DNA of 6,472 bases from an uncultured Oscillibacter sp. (GTDB taxonomy: Bacteria > Bacillota > Clostridia > Oscillospirales > Oscillospiraceae). Position 1 is the stretch's first letter; each line of letters begins with the position of its first letter. The stretch is taken from positions 1-6,472 of the forward strand of contig CAJUOD010000143.1 in assembly GCA_910587875.1 (NCBI GenBank), in the 5' to 3' direction. The notes under the pieces were generated by a model. It ran no database searches. It worked only from the letters and a program-made list of their open reading frames with translations, and was not told where the DNA came from. Positions 4,340-6,472 of the stretch are shown here, piece after piece. A program made the translations under genes and the position numbers.

Positions 4340-5065
4340 ATGAACACACACACATCCCATACCAAGGCCATCCGCGCCCAGCTGCTGGCCGCCATGCGCA
4401 CCGGCGAGTACGCCCAGCGGGAGCGTCTGCCCCGGGAGAGCGTGCTCTGCGTCAAGCTGGGCATCAGCCGCACCCAGCTGCGGGACATCCTGGCCTCCCT
4501 GGAGCGGGAGGGCTTCATCACCCGCCGCCACGGCGTGGGCACCATCATCAACCGCCACGTGCTGGACGTCCACACCCGGATGGACATCGAGGTGGAGTTC
4601 CTGGACATGATCCGGCAGAACGGCTATGAACCGGCGGTGGCCTCCATCCGCTTCTGGGAGGAGCCCGCAGACGAGAAGACCGCCGCCCAGCTCCAGCTCC
4701 CGGCGGGCACGCCCATGCTCCGGGTCTCCCGCCTCTGCACCGCCGACGGGCGCCCCGCCATTTACTGCGAGGACATCTTCGAGAAGGCCCTCATCCGGGA
4801 GGACTACACGGAGGAGGATTTGAAGCCCCCCATTTTCCACTTCCTCCAGCAGTCCTGCGGCGTGTATCCCTACCTGGACCTGACGGACCTCCGGGCCGTC
4901 CCGGCGGACGAGAAGCTGGCGGAGATTCTCCAGGTCGGCGTGGGCGCGCCCCTGCTGTACATGGAGGAGGTAGACTTCGACATCGACGGCAAGCCGGTGT
5001 TCTGCTCCGCCGAGTACTTCGCCGACGGCATTTTCCGCCACACGGTTTTGAGAAAGAAATTGTAA
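4340..5065 (+). CDS. GntR/HutC-family transcriptional regulator with UTRA domain
   Basis: This 241-aa DNA-binding regulator has an N-terminal winged helix-turn-helix at about 9-71: RERLPRES (27-34), the recognition region GISRTQLRDILASLEREGF (41-59), and wing RRHGVGTII (62-70). The rest (about 88-236) matches the UTRA ligand-binding fold of the HutC subfamily, including PAGTPMLRVSRLCTADGRP and the C-terminal LLYMEEVDFDIDGKPVFCSAEYFADG region. The frame is open back to 4187, but the ATG at 4340 has a GAGGTG site 6 nt before it, lies after the predicted promoter, and starts a normal-length protein. It is separated from purE by only 19 nt on the same strand, so it probably regulates this purine operon. 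Its effector is unknown; UTRA proteins commonly bind sugar phosphates or other small metabolites. Confidence 0.88.
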   Translation: MNTHTSHTKAIRAQLLAAMRTGEYAQRERLPRESVLCVKLGISRTQLRDILASLEREGFITRRHGVGTIINRHVLDVHTRMDIEVEFLDMIRQNGYEPAVASIRFWEEPADEKTAAQLQLPAGTPMLRVSRLCTADGRPAIYCEDIFEKALIREDYTEEDLKPPIFHFLQQSCGVYPYLDLTDLRAVPADEKLAEILQVGVGAPLLYMEEVDFDIDGKPVFCSAEYFADGIFRHTVLRKKL

Positions 5066-5084
5066 TTGGAAGGGAGACTTCACC

Positions 5085-5573
5085 ATGAAAAGAGTAGCCG
5101 TGCTCATGGGTTCCGACTCCGACTGGCCGGTGGTCCGGTCCGCCTGCGCCCAGCTGGACGCCTTCGGCATCCCCTATGAGGCCCACATCATGAGCGCCCA
5201 CCGCAGCCCCGCCCAGGTGGCGGAGTTCGCCTCCTACGCCCGCAAAAACGGCTTCGGCGTCATCATCTGCGCCGCCGGCCTGGCCGCCCACCTGGCGGGG
5301 GCCGTGGCCGCCAATACCACCCTGCCCGTCATCGGCATCCCCATGAAGGGGGGCGCTATGGACGGGCTGGACGCTTTATTGGCCACCGTCCAGATGCCCA
5401 GCGGCATCCCCGTGGCCACCGTGGCCCTGAACGGGGCCAAGAACGCCGCCATCCTGGCCGCCCAGATCCTGGCGGTGGAGGACAAGAACCTGGCCTCCTG
5501 GCTGGACGCCGCCCGCCGGGACATGGCCGCCCAGATTGAGGAAAAGGACGCCGCCCTCCAGGCGGAGATCTGA
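5085..5573 (+). CDS. purE: 5-(carboxyamino)imidazole ribonucleotide mutase, PurE catalytic subunit
   Basis: This 162-aa cytoplasmic enzyme makes 4-carboxy-AIR in de novo purine synthesis, normally from N5-CAIR as a homo-octamer. It shows the phosphate-binding GSDSDWP (9-15), the catalytic-histidine motif SAHRSP (37-42, H39), and MPSGIPVATVALNGAKNAA. Compared with E. coli PurE as I recall it, the AAHLPG loop reads AAHLAG and the GKAGAAN loop is two residues shorter; I believe both variants are common in Clostridia. The length suits class I PurE. The partner PurK, which supplies N5-CAIR, is not in the window. An AAGGGAG site precedes the ATG at 5085. purC follows after 46 nt, and its product uses what PurE makes. 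Confidence 0.95.
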   Translation: MKRVAVLMGSDSDWPVVRSACAQLDAFGIPYEAHIMSAHRSPAQVAEFASYARKNGFGVIICAAGLAAHLAGAVAANTTLPVIGIPMKGGAMDGLDALLATVQMPSGIPVATVALNGAKNAAILAAQILAVEDKNLASWLDAARRDMAAQIEEKDAALQAEI

Positions 5574-5619
5574 CCCGTTTTTCACCAACCACCATTTTAC
5601 TTGACGGAGGAATTTAATT

Positions 5620-6333
5620 ATGCAGAAGCTGGAGCAGCTCTACGAGGGCAAGGCCAAAAAGGTCTTCAAAACCGACGATCCGAACCTGTACATCGTGGAC
5701 TACAAGGACGACGCCACGGCCTTCAACGGGCTGAAAAAAGGCACCATCGTGGGAAAAGGCGTCATCAACAACCAAATGACCAACCGCTTCATGGCGAAGC
5801 TGGAGAAGGCCGGGGTCCCCACCCACTTTGTGGAGGAGCTCAGCGAGCGGGAAACCGTTGTCAAAAAGGTCTCCATCGTCCCACTGGAGGTCATCATCCG
5901 CAACATCTCCGCCGGGTCCTTCGCCAAACACTACGGCGTGGAGGAGGGCATCGTCTTCGACGCGCCCACCATTGAGTTTTCCTATAAAAACGACGACCTG
6001 GGCGACCCCCTGCTGAACGAGTATCACGCCCTGGCCCTGAAGCTGGCCACCAAAGAGGAGATCGAGACAATTAAGAAATACGCCTTCCAGGTCAACGACT
6101 TCCTCAAGGCCTTCTGGGCCTCCTGCGGCGTGACCCTGGTGGACTTCAAGCTGGAGTTCGGCCGTCTGGAGGACGGAACCATCGTCCTGGCGGACGAGAT
6201 CAGCCCGGACACCTGCCGCCTTTGGGACTCGCAGACGCACGAGAAGCTGGACAAGGACCGCTTCCGCCGGGACCTGGGCGGCGTGGAGGACGCCTACGCC
6301 GAGGTCATGCGCCGGATGAACGAGGCGCTGTAA
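5620..6333 (+). CDS. purC: Phosphoribosylaminoimidazole-succinocarboxamide synthase
   Basis: This 237-aa enzyme joins CAIR and aspartate with ATP to give SAICAR, the step directly after PurE. Signature segments are visible in order: the nucleotide-binding YEGKAKKVF (8-16), KGVINNQMTNRFM (46-58), PLEVIIRNISAGSFAKHYG (88-106, PROSITE-type signature), VDFKLEFGR in the latter part, and DEISPDTCRLWD (192-203). Length is normal for the bacterial family. CGGAGG lies 9 nt before the ATG, in an AT-rich leader. The gene sits in the regulator-purE-purC transcription unit, and only one base separates its stop codon from the next small reading frame. Confidence 0.96.
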   Translation: MQKLEQLYEGKAKKVFKTDDPNLYIVDYKDDATAFNGLKKGTIVGKGVINNQMTNRFMAKLEKAGVPTHFVEELSERETVVKKVSIVPLEVIIRNISAGSFAKHYGVEEGIVFDAPTIEFSYKNDDLGDPLLNEYHALALKLATKEEIETIKKYAFQVNDFLKAFWASCGVTLVDFKLEFGRLEDGTIVLADEISPDTCRLWDSQTHEKLDKDRFRRDLGGVEDAYAEVMRRMNEAL

Positions 6334-6334
6334 G

Positions 6335-6472
6335 TTGGGCATTATCGGAGGGCCGGACGGCCCCACCGCGATTTTTGTCTCCACCACCCCCGCCGGGATC
6401 GCCGCCTTAGCGCTCCTGGCCGCGGCGGCGCTGGGGGCTGTACTTTGGATATTCCTGCGCAAGCGTAAAAAA
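6335..6472 (+). CDS. Small membrane protein with Na+-decarboxylase beta-subunit motif (3' end cut)
   Basis: A TTG start one base after the purC stop opens a frame of 46 codons that is still open at the window edge. The N-terminal residues MGIIGGPDGPTAIFVSTT closely match the Na+-site segment of beta subunits of sodium-translocating decarboxylases (OadB/GcdB/MmdB), usually IGIIGGADGPTAI, which includes the essential aspartate (D8 here). A membrane helix of Ala, Leu, Gly and Trp follows (about 20-41), then the basic end RKRKK, so the stop is probably very close. The rest of the roughly 400-residue beta subunit is absent. The nearest ribosome-binding site is a weak GAGG inside the end of purC, suggesting translational coupling. 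It may be a dedicated micro-membrane protein or a relic; function unknown. The codon pattern and motif make the frame convincing despite its size. Confidence 0.7.
   Translation, partial: MGIIGGPDGPTAIFVSTTPAGIAALALLAAAALGAVLWIFLRKRKK

Noticed and set aside
5614..6462. 282-codon minus-strand ORF opposite purC and the small membrane protein
   Set aside because: It is antisense to purC, has no domain and no ribosome-binding signal supporting it.

Overview
The window looks like chromosomal DNA from a high-GC gut-type Clostridia lineage (Oscillospiraceae/Ruminococcaceae, such as Flavonifractor, Lawsonibacter or Oscillibacter relatives). This rests on G/C-rich codon third positions, strong Shine-Dalgarno sites, sigma-A type promoters, a G5+3D cell-wall protein, and a clostridial-style PurE. 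The genus is an inference and was not tested. No mobile element, CRISPR array, tRNA or rRNA gene was seen.

Left edge (1-199): no gene. It holds a strong-looking leftward promoter with an A-rich upstream tract, firing off the window; a weak rightward promoter candidate; and a perfect 11-bp hairpin that probably ends the leftward operon from the right. Region 200-2630 (minus strand) is a three-gene operon: dusB (tRNA-dihydrouridine synthase), an ECF sigma factor and its membrane-bound zinc-finger anti-sigma factor. Successive genes overlap by 4 bp (GTGA and ATGA), so translation is probably coupled.

Region 2631-3046 is a 416-bp divergent intergenic region, dense with signals. It carries a dusB promoter; a 14-bp perfect palindrome; a WalR/PhoP-like direct repeat (TGTTAC-N5-TGTAAC); a second pair of TGTWAC half-sites; a perfect-spacing TTGACA-N17-TATACT promoter for the rightward gene; and a GC-rich structured leader that could mask the Shine-Dalgarno site. 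The gene it serves (3047-4129) encodes a secreted or anchored G5 + 3D-domain (YabE/YocH-like) peptidoglycan-acting protein, followed by a classic intrinsic terminator.

Region 4178-6472 (plus strand) holds a promoter with an ATAGGT-ATG-ACCTAT palindrome, then a GntR/HutC-family (UTRA) regulator, purE, purC, and a very short TTG-started membrane protein. This last protein reaches the window edge and carries the sodium-site signature of the beta subunit of Na+-translocating decarboxylases (GIIGG-DGPTAIF). The regulator sits first in the purine operon, which suggests local control of the AIR-to-SAICAR steps. The miniature decarboxylase-beta-like protein after purC is the most unusual item here.
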